DNA from: Actinoalloteichus fjordicus
GTDB lineage: Bacteria; Actinomycetota; Actinomycetes; Mycobacteriales; Pseudonocardiaceae
DNA length: 64,000 bases
Direction: 5' to 3'
Assembly (NCBI RefSeq): GCF_001941625.1
Contig: NZ_CP016076.1
Coordinates: 1,364,001-1,428,000, forward strand
A program made the translations under genes and the position numbers. Positions 29,636 to 39,766 of the stretch are shown here, in pieces. Positions within the stretch are counted from its first letter, which is position 1, and each line of letters begins with the position of its first letter. The notes beneath the pieces are model-generated. The model was given only the letters and a program-made list of their open reading frames with translations. It had not been told where the DNA came from and made no database searches.

Positions 29636-29848
29636 GCGCGGCAACGTAGTCGGCTGCTCGTCGGCGAGGCCAGCGAGTTTCTCGGTGACGACTTCGCCGG
29701 GGTCTCGGCGGCCTGCCGGTCGTCGTCCCGGCAACTCCGGGATTCCCGGCCGTCGTCGAACGTCGTGCGTGGCGGCGCACCGAACTCGCTCGCGACGGTG
29801 CACGGGCAGGGCTGATGCAGTCCCGGACGGCGCATGCCCGGCTCGGCG

Positions 29849-30368
29849 TCAGCCTATTGATAGATCGATGCCGGGGGCCTGGCCGGTGGCGACGGTGAAG
29901 GGCAGGTCCTGCACGGGGACCGGTGTGGACCGGGCGGCGGCGACGATCACGAACAGTCCGGAGTGGTGGAACGTGAGGCAGGTGGCGGCGCGCGAGTGCA
30001 GCAGCGTCGCCTTCTTCGGCTTGCCGTTGACTCGTGGCGACGCGTGCGACCTCTCCTCGACAGCGGTCCGCGACGGCCGCACTCTGGCGCGGCCGGGGCC
30101 GCTGAGGAAGCTCGCCGCCACTGCACCGATGTCCGACTCGCTCCGGTCGTCCGCGCAGGACTGCACCAGAATCTCCTGGTCAGGAAGCGAGAGGCGCAGG
30201 CTGATCGCGGACACGATCCCGTCGGTCATGCTGCGCTCGCATTCCACGATCTCGGCGCCGCTGACGGTCACCACGGCAAAATCCGACTCGGTGCGAAGCT
30301 CGTCGAAGTCCACCGGCGGCGGGAAGAAGCTCAGGTCCCACTCTGACTGCTCGTGCACGTCCGACACC
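29849..30368 (-). CDS. Hypothetical protein, unrecognised
   Basis: This is a soluble protein of about 172 residues read from GTG 30368 (GAGACGAG just upstream). It begins SDVHEQSEWDLSFFPPPVDFDELRT, has a central beta-rich part (DFAVVTVSGAEIVECERS, ISLRLSLPDQEILVQSC) and a basic C-terminal half ending in hydrophobic strands (LFVIVAAARS). There is no signal peptide, membrane span or known catalytic motif. It lies downstream of the XRE regulator on the same strand, 279 bp away, at the edge of the accessory region. I do not recognise the family. Confidence 0.5.
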
Positions 30369-30647
30369 TCGTCTCGTCTGGGCGGGCCGTCATCGACCTG
30401 CGTTCGGCGGACTCTGCCACAGTGCACAGTCGGGCCGGAGCGTGATCGGCGGGACGGAGGCGTCACACGGTTCCCATTCTCAGGGGGCAGTTGAACAGCG
30501 TTGGCAGGTCCGCCATCCCGTGCAGGCTGGATTAGGGATCGTCTCTCTCACGAGTTCACAGCTCCCATGCGGTGATGATCCGCCTCATCGGCGACGGCGA
30601 TCAAATCGTTCCGATCCCGTACCACGGGCCTTCTTCGTGCTGGGTAG

Positions 30648-31844
30648 TCAGCTCGGCAGCGCGGCCCGGGTATCGGTCAGATAGTCCCGGAGTTCTGCGG
30701 CGGCGGGATCTCGTGGGTAGAGGCGGCGGGTCTCGGCATGCATCTCCTGCGCGAGCATCGTGAAGGGCAGCAGTGAACGTCGATCTACCTCGACGGCGGC
30801 TCGGGTCCAGGCGTGGGCGCCGTCGAGGTCGCCGTCGCGCAGCGAGCCGATGCCGAGGGTGAACCGGGCTTCTGTGGCGCGCATGGGACTGCGCTCTGCC
30901 CCATGGGGCAGCCGCGAGAGCCGGAGAACCTCGTGGGCATGGTCGGCCGCACGGGTGTCGTCGCCGACGAGGCGATAGCAGTCCATGGCGTAGAAGTCCC
31001 ATTTCGTCGGGTCGATGACGAAGTGATTCTCCGGTCGAGTGGGGTGATCGTGCCTGCCGAGGAGCCGGAAGCCGTCGTCGAGTTCGCGACGCACGGCCTG
31101 GATGTCGCCCATGCGGGCCTGAGCCTTGGCCGACTGAGCGGCGAGCTGGACGGCGACCGAGGAGTTCGGTGCTGCGCGGGTGCCCGCCGCCGCGTAATCG
31201 GACACCGTCCGCAGCCTGCCCTGAGTTAGGGCGAACCAGGCACTGAGTTCGAACGACCAGGCGATGATCTCGCCGTGCCCGATCTCCCTGCCGATCTCCA
31301 GCGCCGCCGCGCGGGTGAGGTCGGCCTGCCGAGCCAGGCCGAGGTCGTACTCGAGGCAGCCGAGGAGGAGCATCAGCCAGCCACTGATGAGCAGGACCTC
31401 GCGATGTTCCCGCAGGCTGGTCGGCCCGTCCAGCAGCGAACTCGCGTAGGAGAGCCACCCTATGGCCTCGCTATGAAGTTCCCGCGCGTCGCGCCAGGCG
31501 TAGTCGCAGCACATCTGCTCCGTGGCGAGCGCGAGCTGGTCGAGCGTGTGGACGCCGACATCGCTGCGATGAAGTCTCCGCACGATATCGGTGATTCCCC
31601 ACGGCTTGATGGACATCGGCATCTGCCCCTTCTTTGTCTCGGTGGCGACGAAGAAGGCGGTTAGCGCACCGTTGCCGGCAAGGATCTCGTCCAGCCGTTG
31701 AACCGTCCGTGCATCGGGCGTGCACTTGTGGGACTCGGCTCGGCTGATCTGACTTTGACTCCAGTGTGCTGCGTCGGCCAGCTCGGCCTGTGTAAGGCCT
31801 GCCTGCCTACGTAGTCGGGCCAGTACGTCCCCGAAACGCTCCAT
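30648..31844 (-). CDS. XRE-family regulator with TPR-like C-terminal domain
   Basis: Residues 1-60 form a Cro/CI-type helix-turn-helix (VLARLRRQAGLTQAELADAAHWSQSQISRAES). The remaining ~330 residues are helical repeats rich in Ala/Leu (for example YDLGLARQADLTRAAALEIGREIG), as in TPR-bearing actinomycete XRE regulators that may sense peptides or small ligands. GGAGG precedes ATG 31844. The gene diverges from the run of small coupled genes starting at 32033, which it probably controls (inference from layout). The intervening 188 bp are AT-rich relative to the rest of the window. Confidence 0.88.
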   Translation of the reverse strand: MERFGDVLARLRRQAGLTQAELADAAHWSQSQISRAESHKCTPDARTVQRLDEILAGNGALTAFFVATETKKGQMPMSIKPWGITDIVRRLHRSDVGVHTLDQLALATEQMCCDYAWRDARELHSEAIGWLSYASSLLDGPTSLREHREVLLISGWLMLLLGCLEYDLGLARQADLTRAAALEIGREIGHGEIIAWSFELSAWFALTQGRLRTVSDYAAAGTRAAPNSSVAVQLAAQSAKAQARMGDIQAVRRELDDGFRLLGRHDHPTRPENHFVIDPTKWDFYAMDCYRLVGDDTRAADHAHEVLRLSRLPHGAERSPMRATEARFTLGIGSLRDGDLDGAHAWTRAAVEVDRRSLLPFTMLAQEMHAETRRLYPRDPAAAELRDYLTDTRAALPS

Positions 31845-32032
31845 GTCTGACCGACCTCCGATGCATGGTCATGCGCATGTCATGCGTGGTTCCCGGATCT
31901 CCTCGAATCTTCGGGTATCGAACTCGATAGTAGACGTGACGAGTAGATCGCTGAAAGTGACATTCAGCCGATAAGGCGAGAACAGTCCGCATCCCGACTC
32001 CTGATTGATCCATGACTTCGATGTGAGGTGCG

Positions 32033-32161
32033 ATGACCAAGGGAATGCCTGACAGTCCGGAATTTGCTGGGCTTGCCGAAGACGCCGCCTGCCGAAGGAC
32101 TTCTGCCGACGAAAGCGAGCTTCGGACGCTCCTCACGGGGTCCTCGGGATGGTCCTCATGA
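32033..32161 (+). CDS. Possible 42-aa microprotein at the head of the small-gene operon
   Basis: ATG 32033 has GAGG five bases upstream and opens a 42-residue frame beginning MTKGMPDSPEFAGLAEDAAC. Its TGA overlaps an ATG (ATGA at 32158-32161), the same coupling seen between the following genes. There is no known domain. It is supported only by the ribosome site and coupling pattern; it could be a translation-leading uORF. Confidence 0.35.
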   Translation: MTKGMPDSPEFAGLAEDAACRRTSADESELRTLLTGSSGWSS

Positions 32162-32191
32162 CAACCCCCGCCGCCGACGCCCTCTACGCCC

Positions 32192-32515
32192 GTGCTCCTC
32201 GTCCTGTGCATCGGCCTGCCGACAGTGGACGTGGTCTGGCGCTGGTGGCGGGCGGCGCATCCCGCTCGGCGGCCGCCGTCCCGTCGTGACTGGGCACGCG
32301 TTCGGGCCGCCGAACAGCGGGCCGCCGACGCGCGAACCGTGGCTGGGCGGTCGCGCGATCGGGCTGATGCCGAGCTGCGGGCGAGGCGAGCCGCCGTGCG
32401 CTGTCGGCTCGACGTGGTCGCCCGTCAATGTCGGCAGGCTGCCTTCGGGAATGCCTGTCGGCCTGTCGATCCGCCGCCGGGATGGACGCGGGTGCTCACC
32501 GGGACTCTGACGTGA
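32192..32515 (+). CDS. Small protein with N-terminal hydrophobic segment and basic coiled region
   Basis: The 107-residue frame starts at GTG 32192 with a short membrane-like segment (LLVLCIGLPTVDVVWRWW), followed by an Arg/Ala-rich helix (RVRAAEQRAADARTVAGRSRDRADAELRARR cut into heptad-like runs) that could form a coiled coil. There is no ribosome site at 32192. The ATG at 32158, coupled to the preceding microprotein, reads MTTPAADALYARA in another frame, so an N-terminal frameshift near 32190 is possible. Its TGA overlaps the next GTG (32512-32515). Confidence 0.45.
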   Translation: MLLVLCIGLPTVDVVWRWWRAAHPARRPPSRRDWARVRAAEQRAADARTVAGRSRDRADAELRARRAAVRCRLDVVARQCRQAAFGNACRPVDPPPGWTRVLTGTLT

Positions 32516-32766
32516 CCGGGCTCGTCGTGTGGGCGACGAACGCGGGACCGCAGCGGGGCGGCGACTCGATGTCGCCGAGCGAAGGACGTCGGCCGCTCCC
32601 TCAGCCGCCGCAGCGGTGGGCGGGACGGTTCCGTCGGCTGGAGCACCGCCGGGACGAGTCGTACCAGACGGTCGACGTGGCGGTGTGCGGGGCAGTGCTG
32701 GTGTCGGTGGAGGAGTGGGTACGCCTGCTGCGGTGCCCGACGTGCTTCCCGGTGGAGGGACCGTGA
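32512..32766 (+). CDS. Small CG...CxxC zinc-ribbon-like protein 1
   Basis: This 84-residue protein has cysteines at 59 (VAVCG) and 75/78 (LLRCPTC), a C...CxxC arrangement suited to metal binding near its end. The N-terminal half is polar and unremarkable. GTG 32512 overlaps the previous stop and its own stop overlaps the next GTG, so translation is coupled throughout. Similar one-CG/one-CxxC small proteins lie at 32763-33002, 32999-33484 and 59767-60114. The function is unknown. Confidence 0.6.
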   Translation: MTGLVVWATNAGPQRGGDSMSPSEGRRPLPQPPQRWAGRFRRLEHRRDESYQTVDVAVCGAVLVSVEEWVRLLRCPTCFPVEGP

Positions 32767-33002
32767 CCGGCATGGCCTGGTTCGTCCGCACAGTGCGCTC
32801 CGGCGACACGCACCTCTGGAGCGCAGCCTGGAACGGCTACGACCTGATCCGCCCCGTCTGCGCGCCAGAAGTGGAGTTCCGGGCGATGAACCGGCGACCG
32901 ATGCGGGTGTGCTTCTACGACGACCAACGCTGCCCGCTGTGCCTGGGACACAGCACCACCCGGACGCCTGCCCCGCGACCGCTGACGGCGGTGTCCGCGT
33001 GA
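32763..33002 (+). CDS. Small CG...CxxC zinc-ribbon-like protein 2
   Basis: This 79-residue protein begins VTGMAWFVRTVRSGDTHLWSAA. Its cysteines are C33 (RPVCAP), C50 (MRVCF) and C57/C60 (RCPLCLGH). The layout, Trp-rich start followed by a single Cys and then CxxC, parallels the neighbouring genes. It has four-base GTGA overlaps at both ends. It is probably a metal-stabilised small domain; partner and role are unknown. Confidence 0.6.
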   Translation: MTGMAWFVRTVRSGDTHLWSAAWNGYDLIRPVCAPEVEFRAMNRRPMRVCFYDDQRCPLCLGHSTTRTPAPRPLTAVSA

Positions 33003-33484
33003 GCGCCGACGACCCGACATGGTTCACCCTGGACGCGGCGCCCTCGGCCGGGCTGTGGCTTGACCGCCATCTGGTCCTCGGCGCCCGGCCCGTGGACGGC
33101 ACCGCTGTGACGGCGGCATGTGGGGAGCGGCTGCGGGTGGGGCCTGCCCAGCAGTGCGATGTGGACGGTCTTCGGCTGATCGGGCTCCGCCCGTGCTGGT
33201 CATGTGCCGAGCGGGCGACGGATCGGTACGTCGGCTCCGCTCCGGGACCCTGCGGCTCCGGACGATCCCGCCCCGACCGACCTGCCGACGCCGGTCCACC
33301 CTCCGCACGTCGGACGTCGATCGGCTCACGGGTCGCGGCGGCCCGCGATGTGGACGCGGCGCCGATCGGCGGCCATCCCGCAGTCTCGTCCTTCGATCGC
33401 CTCGGGGACGCACGACCCCTCGCAGCTCCGGGACCGCGACAGCCGGGCGACTCCGGTGAGGCCGGTCGTCCCGACCAGTGCTGA
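32999..33484 (+). CDS. Small CG...CxxC zinc-ribbon-like protein 3 with long polar tail
   Basis: The first 75 residues contain WFTLDAAPSAGLWLDRH, then C41 (TAACGERL), C53 and C66/C69 (RPCWSCAE), the same pattern as the two preceding genes. Residues 76-161 are Pro/Arg/Ser-rich and look disordered; the tail may be genuine or may reflect read-through past the ancestral stop. GTG 32999 overlaps the previous stop (GTGA). A 171-bp gap follows. Confidence 0.55.
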   Translation: MSADDPTWFTLDAAPSAGLWLDRHLVLGARPVDGTAVTAACGERLRVGPAQQCDVDGLRLIGLRPCWSCAERATDRYVGSAPGPCGSGRSRPDRPADAGPPSARRTSIGSRVAAARDVDAAPIGGHPAVSSFDRLGDARPLAAPGPRQPGDSGEAGRPDQC

Positions 33485-33655
33485 CTCCCGTGCACCTGCT
33501 GATGACCCGAATGCTCTGCCGCCGGCCTTCTGCCTGCCTGCCGGACACCCGACCCGGATGACCGGACCTTCTGCGGAAGGGCTCGCGCCAGCAGGCTGAG
33601 AACGAGCCGACACCGACCACCCCTGCACCCGACCATCCCGAGGAGAGAACGGCGA

Positions 33656-34252
33656 ATGTCCGCCACCAGTTCGACTGATTCCACCCTGTCCGGCAGGCGG
33701 GCGCTCGGCGCCCAGGGCGGCGGTTCGTCGGCGGCCGCGTCAGTGGCCGCGCCGCCGGGAAGGCCGTGCGACGCGCGCCCGCCGATGCCCACTCCGCGCC
33801 CCGTCCCGCTCGACGTCGCCGTCGGCGCGGGCACGGTGGCCGCCGAACCCTGGGTGATGTGGGAGACGCTGATCGCCGCCGTCCAACGCTGGACCGTGCA
33901 ACCCGCCGACGCGCTCCGGAACTGCCACGGCATCTCCGTCTACGACTACCGACTTCTCCGCCTGCTGGCCCGCTCACCCCGACCGATGCGCAAGGCCATC
34001 GCCAACACCGCACTCGACCTGCCACCCCGCAGCCTCGACCACAGCGTGATCCGCCTCGCCGACCGCGGCTACCTCACCGTCACCGGCCGAGGCAACGAGA
34101 AACGACTGGCACTCACCGACTACGGCATCGAATTCCTCGAAGCGGCCATCGACACCCTGCGCACGGCGACGGCCGACGGCCACGGCGCGGCCTCGCTGCC
34201 GCCTCGGGAACGGGCCGTGCTGGTCGCGCTCCTCAATCGACTGCGGCGCTGA
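33656..34252 (+). CDS. Winged-helix (MarR-like) DNA-binding protein
   Basis: Of 198 residues, the first ~75 are low-complexity (Ala/Ser/Pro). The rest resembles a winged helix: ISVYDYRLLRLLARSPRPMRKAIANTALDLPPRSLDHSVIRLADRGYLTVTGRGNEKRLALTDYG fits recognition helix plus wing (shown here as consecutive short elements DYRLLRLL, RSLDHSVIRLADRGYL, KRLALTDYG). AGGAGA at 33641-33646 precedes ATG 33656. It follows the small-gene operon on the same strand and could be its second regulator (inference). Confidence 0.6.
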   Translation: MSATSSTDSTLSGRRALGAQGGGSSAAASVAAPPGRPCDARPPMPTPRPVPLDVAVGAGTVAAEPWVMWETLIAAVQRWTVQPADALRNCHGISVYDYRLLRLLARSPRPMRKAIANTALDLPPRSLDHSVIRLADRGYLTVTGRGNEKRLALTDYGIEFLEAAIDTLRTATADGHGAASLPPRERAVLVALLNRLRR

Positions 34253-34319
34253 GCGTTCCGCGAAGACCGATCGCGTCGGTAGACGGGGACGGACGTGCAG
34301 GCGCAGGCGCGGCCGCTGC

Positions 34320-35495
34320 TCAGGCGATGTCCAGCCGAGTCCGCAAGGCGACCACTCGCGGCCACCAGGCGGCGTGCTCCTCCGCCTGCGCCAAGGCCTC
34401 GCGGGCGGATCGGTTGTCGCCTGCGGCCATCCTGGCGCGGGCGAGGGTGGCGAAGTTGTCGGCGCGGGCCAGCGGCCCGTGGCTGAAGTCCTCGGCGAGG
34501 AGCGCGAGCCGGATGGCCTCGGCGGTCTTGCCTTCGAGCAGGGCGAAGGCGGCCTTCGTTCCGTGCAGCTTGTACGCGGGGAAGCCCAGCTTCTCGGCCT
34601 GCTCCAGGGCATGGCCGCCTGCGGGCAGTGCCGCTGCGGCGGGCAGCTGGTCCGCCTCGACCGCCGAGACCACCAGACCCGCGAGGCCCACCAGTGTCGC
34701 GGTCCGACGGCGCAGCTCGATGGACTCGTCGGCGCTCAGCCGCATGGCCAGGCCGACCGCCTCGCGGTAGTTCCCCTCCGCCTCCCACACTGCGATCCGG
34801 CAGGCGGCGGTGGCCCAGCTGTCGCCGTGTCGGTCGGTCATCTCGGCCAGCGCGGCCCGTGCGTCGGCCAGCCTGCCCGCGTTCAGGGCCTCGGTGATCT
34901 GCCCGGCCAAGACGCTCGCGGACATCTCCGCGACCTCGGCGGCACCGATCCTGGGCAGGCTGAGCACTAGCCAGCCGATGGACGTCACGCTGCTGTCCCG
35001 GCGCGGCACCAGCGACGCCAGCACCGTCGCCGTCACACCGACGGCCACCCCGCGACCGAGGGAATCCGCCGACAACACCAGCCAGGAGGCGGCGGTGCTC
35101 GCCAGGCCCAGCAGCGCGGCCCAGGCTCCGGTGCCCCACATGCGCAGGCGGACCGGTTCCCGGCCTGCGGCCACGCTCACCGAGAGGAAGAGCGGGACCG
35201 CGCGCAGCACCACCGTCCGGCGAGCCGCGGTCCACGCGTGCAGCCGAGGGCCGACCCCGATGATCACGCGGGTGATCGCCGCCCTGGTGAGCAGGCCGCC
35301 GGTGAGCATCCCAAGCTGAAGCACGAGCTGCGCGACGATCACGCCCGCCGCCGCACCGAGCAGCGCCGTCAGGATGCCGAGCAGGGCCATGGGCAGACCG
35401 GTCAGGCTCGTCTCGATCACGATCACCGCGAGCACGCTCGCGACGAGCAGGAGCAGCGCCGGGCGTCGCAGAAACCGCAGGAGTCGCACGCACAC
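34320..35495 (-). CDS. Membrane protein with TPR-like cytoplasmic domain (M50-like topology, no HExxH)
   Basis: Residues 1-175 carry about four to five hydrophobic segments (LLLLVASVLAVIVIE, ALLGAAAGVIVAQLVLQLG, GAWAALLGLASTAASWLVL). Residues 190-391 are Ala/Leu/Glu-rich helical repeats like TPRs (EALNAGRLADARAALAEM). The segment TRAAITRVIIGVGPRLHAW resembles the region after the metal site in M50 site-2 proteases, but the HExxH motif itself is absent, so a protease call is not justified. It is convergent with the winged-helix gene. The function is unknown. Confidence 0.6.
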   Translation of the reverse strand: MCVRLLRFLRRPALLLLVASVLAVIVIETSLTGLPMALLGILTALLGAAAGVIVAQLVLQLGMLTGGLLTRAAITRVIIGVGPRLHAWTAARRTVVLRAVPLFLSVSVAAGREPVRLRMWGTGAWAALLGLASTAASWLVLSADSLGRGVAVGVTATVLASLVPRRDSSVTSIGWLVLSLPRIGAAEVAEMSASVLAGQITEALNAGRLADARAALAEMTDRHGDSWATAACRIAVWEAEGNYREAVGLAMRLSADESIELRRRTATLVGLAGLVVSAVEADQLPAAAALPAGGHALEQAEKLGFPAYKLHGTKAAFALLEGKTAEAIRLALLAEDFSHGPLARADNFATLARARMAAGDNRSAREALAQAEEHAAWWPRVVALRTRLDIA

Positions 35496-35876
35496 ACGAT
35501 GCCCGACGCCGCTGCGCCGCCCTCGACCGGGACTGATCTCGTGGAGCCCCGCCGGGGACCCGTGCCGCTACGCGCGCATCGAGATCACCGACTGCAAGAA
35601 GGCCGGCCGACCTTCCCGCCGCGCGCGGGCTCCCGGCGGCCCGCCCGGCCGAAGACAGGCCGAGCAGGTCCGGCGGCGGCGAGCCCCACCCGCTCCGCCG
35701 CCGCCCGGACCATGCCGCTCGGCACACCGTCGGCGCCGAGACGAGCCCGCGCGCCCGCCGTCAGTGCGCCAGGAATCGGTGCTGCGTCTGGTCGGCACGG
35801 GCCTGCGTGGGTGAAGGCTCCCGCCGACACCGACTCCAGGCCGCATCGGCCCGGGCCGGTGCCGTTCGTGCCTGCG
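35496..35876. other. Intergenic region without a convincing gene
   Basis: This is 381 bp between the rhodanese stop and the membrane-protein start, both on the minus strand. Open frames here are compositional. I see no clear repeat or hairpin. Confidence 0.4.
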
Positions 35877-36269
35877 TCAGGGCACGGCGGGCCCGCCCCC
35901 GTCGACGACCGGCAGTCCCGCCGCCCGCCAGGCGCGGAAGCCGCCGATCAGGTCCCCGACGTGCCGCAGCCCCAGTTCGCTCAGATCCCGTGCCGCCAGG
36001 CTGGAGGCATATCCCTCATTGCAGAGCAGGACCACCGGCCGCTCGGCGTCCACCTGCGGCAGCCGGTGCGCACTCGCCGGATCGAGCCGCCACTCCAGCA
36101 CGATCCGCTCCACCGGGATGGAGTCGGGGATCTCGCCGTCGGCCGCCCGATCGTCCCTCGGCCGGATGTCGATCAACAGGGCGCCGTCGCGCTGCAATGC
36201 GGCGGCCTCCTGCGGATCGTGCCTGCGCAGGCCCGTCCTGGCGGCGGCCAGTCGATCGTCGATGCTCAC
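35877..36269 (-). CDS. Single-domain rhodanese (sulfurtransferase)
   Basis: The 130-residue rhodanese domain has catalytic C83 in the loop LLCNEGYASSLAA, plus LLIDIRPRDDRAADGEIP and GGFRAWRAAGLPV typical of the fold. It would transfer sulfane sulfur, for example from thiosulfate, to a thiol acceptor. Its GTG start overlaps the CDO stop (GTGA at 36266-36269), so the two enzymes are made together. The pairing, behind a Cys-codon leader peptide, places it in cysteine catabolism or sulfide detoxification. Confidence 0.92.
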   Translation of the reverse strand: MSIDDRLAAARTGLRRHDPQEAAALQRDGALLIDIRPRDDRAADGEIPDSIPVERIVLEWRLDPASAHRLPQVDAERPVVLLCNEGYASSLAARDLSELGLRHVGDLIGGFRAWRAAGLPVVDGGGPAVP

Positions 36270-36865
36270 GACGTCGCCCTGGCCACGCTGGGCAGCTCGG
36301 CCGGGACCTGGCTGAGCTCGGCGTACTCGCGGGTGGGCAGCAGCGGCGGGGAGTAGGCGTGCACGGTGGCCGCAGGCCCCGCGCTGAGGTTGAGCACCTG
36401 ATGGGCGCGGCGCGGGCCGAAGCCGATCCCCGCCCCGCTGTGGTGTGTACGGGTGCGGACCGGGCCGGGCGCATAGACGTAGTGCTCGGTCAGCTCGCCG
36501 CTGAGCACGGTGAACGAGCCCGCCGCGCCTGCATGGTCGTGCGGCTCCGTCCCCTGCGCGGGCAGCCAGGTCAACAACCACAGCTCGACGCCCCTGGTCA
36601 GCGCCAGCCGCGCCCACCAGCGTTGCTCTGGGACGTACTCGGCCAGCTCATGCAGCGGTGTCGCGAGTTCGCGAGCCACCGTGATGGTGAGATCGCGCAG
36701 CTCGGTGGGCGTCCACAACAGACGTGCGGCCGGGATGTGCGCGCGCAGTTCCTGATGGTCGAAACCCGGATGCACGTCGAACTCGGGCAGCGCGAGCGAC
36801 TCCGGCGCGGCGGGGGAGTCGGACAGCGTCGGCAGCGGAGACAGTTCGGGCAGCGTGCTGGTCAT
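36266..36865 (-). CDS. Cysteine dioxygenase
   Basis: This is a cupin-type Fe(II) enzyme that oxidises cysteine to cysteine sulfinate. The iron ligands are H109 and H111 in TEPHDHAGAAGSF and H155 in RRAHQVLN. The C-terminal VHAYSPPL is also conserved. The protein is 199 residues, a usual bacterial length, with an acidic proline-rich N terminus of about 30 residues. AGGAG lies six to seven bases before ATG 36865. It is translationally coupled to rhodanese and preceded, 150 bp upstream, by a probable leader peptide gene (37016-37114). Confidence 0.92.
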   Translation of the reverse strand: MTSTLPELSPLPTLSDSPAAPESLALPEFDVHPGFDHQELRAHIPAARLLWTPTELRDLTITVARELATPLHELAEYVPEQRWWARLALTRGVELWLLTWLPAQGTEPHDHAGAAGSFTVLSGELTEHYVYAPGPVRTRTHHSGAGIGFGPRRAHQVLNLSAGPAATVHAYSPPLLPTREYAELSQVPAELPSVARATS

Positions 36866-37015
36866 CGGATGCTCCTCGGCGTGGTGACGGGCTGCCGAGA
36901 CGGGGCCGCCTCAGACGGACTCCCGCGCTCGGGACACGGCGGCGGGGGAGGCGAACGGACCTCGGCAGGGCGCACGCGACGGCAGGGGCGGTCGTGGATG
37001 CCTGGGACACGCCGG

Positions 37016-37114
37016 TCAGCGGGAGGTCTCGTCCTCTCCCCGACTACAGGTGCTCGAAGAGACTCGCTGGAGGTCGACCGGGCGGTCGGACCACGTCAAC
37101 AGCGAGCGGAACAT
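37016..37114 (-). CDS. Putative cysteine-attenuation leader peptide
   Basis: This 32-codon frame starts at ATG 37114 and contains RPVDLQRVSSSTC. That matches the VDLxRVxSxxC pattern of short actinobacterial leader peptides found upstream of sulfur-metabolism genes. It ends 150 bp before the CDO start, leaving room for an attenuator. The single Cys codon is UGU, rare in this genome. Ribosome stalling there when Cys-tRNA is low would couple CDO-rhodanese expression to cysteine supply (inference). The rest of the 489-bp gap (36866-37354) shows no other gene. Confidence 0.65.
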   Translation of the reverse strand: MFRSLLTWSDRPVDLQRVSSSTCSRGEDETSR

Positions 37115-37354
37115 GACGTTGATGGTGGCACGCCCGGACGCCGTGGTCACGCACTGCTCACTGGGTGAGACGGCAGGCTGCGGGAGCCCGGCATGAGGAG
37201 GATCAGGCCTGCCGTTGATTGAAGCGACCGCGGAGCTTCCTGCTGTTCTTCGAACGACAGGTGGATGACCGATCCACCAGGACGGGCCGAGCTTCCCGGG
37301 GGCGAACCGGCGCAGCTGCCCACCGGGTGGGACGCCGAGCCCTGGTCTGCCGCC

Positions 37355-39553
<2,199 letters not shown>

Positions 39554-39766
39554 GTCGACTCCTTCGCCTCGGTCCCGGTCGTCGGTGAGGGTAGCCGGGG
39601 CGGCGGGGGCGAGGTAACCGAGTTCGCGCGGGCGGGCGACGGGCGGGCGGCCTGTCGCGGTGAGGAAGGGGTAGGGGTACGTCGGGCGCGAGGTCGGCGA
39701 CCGTTGAACGGCCTGCGGGCGTGGCAGGCGGCGGGGCTCAGGCTCGCTGTCGGTCCGGCGGCAGCC

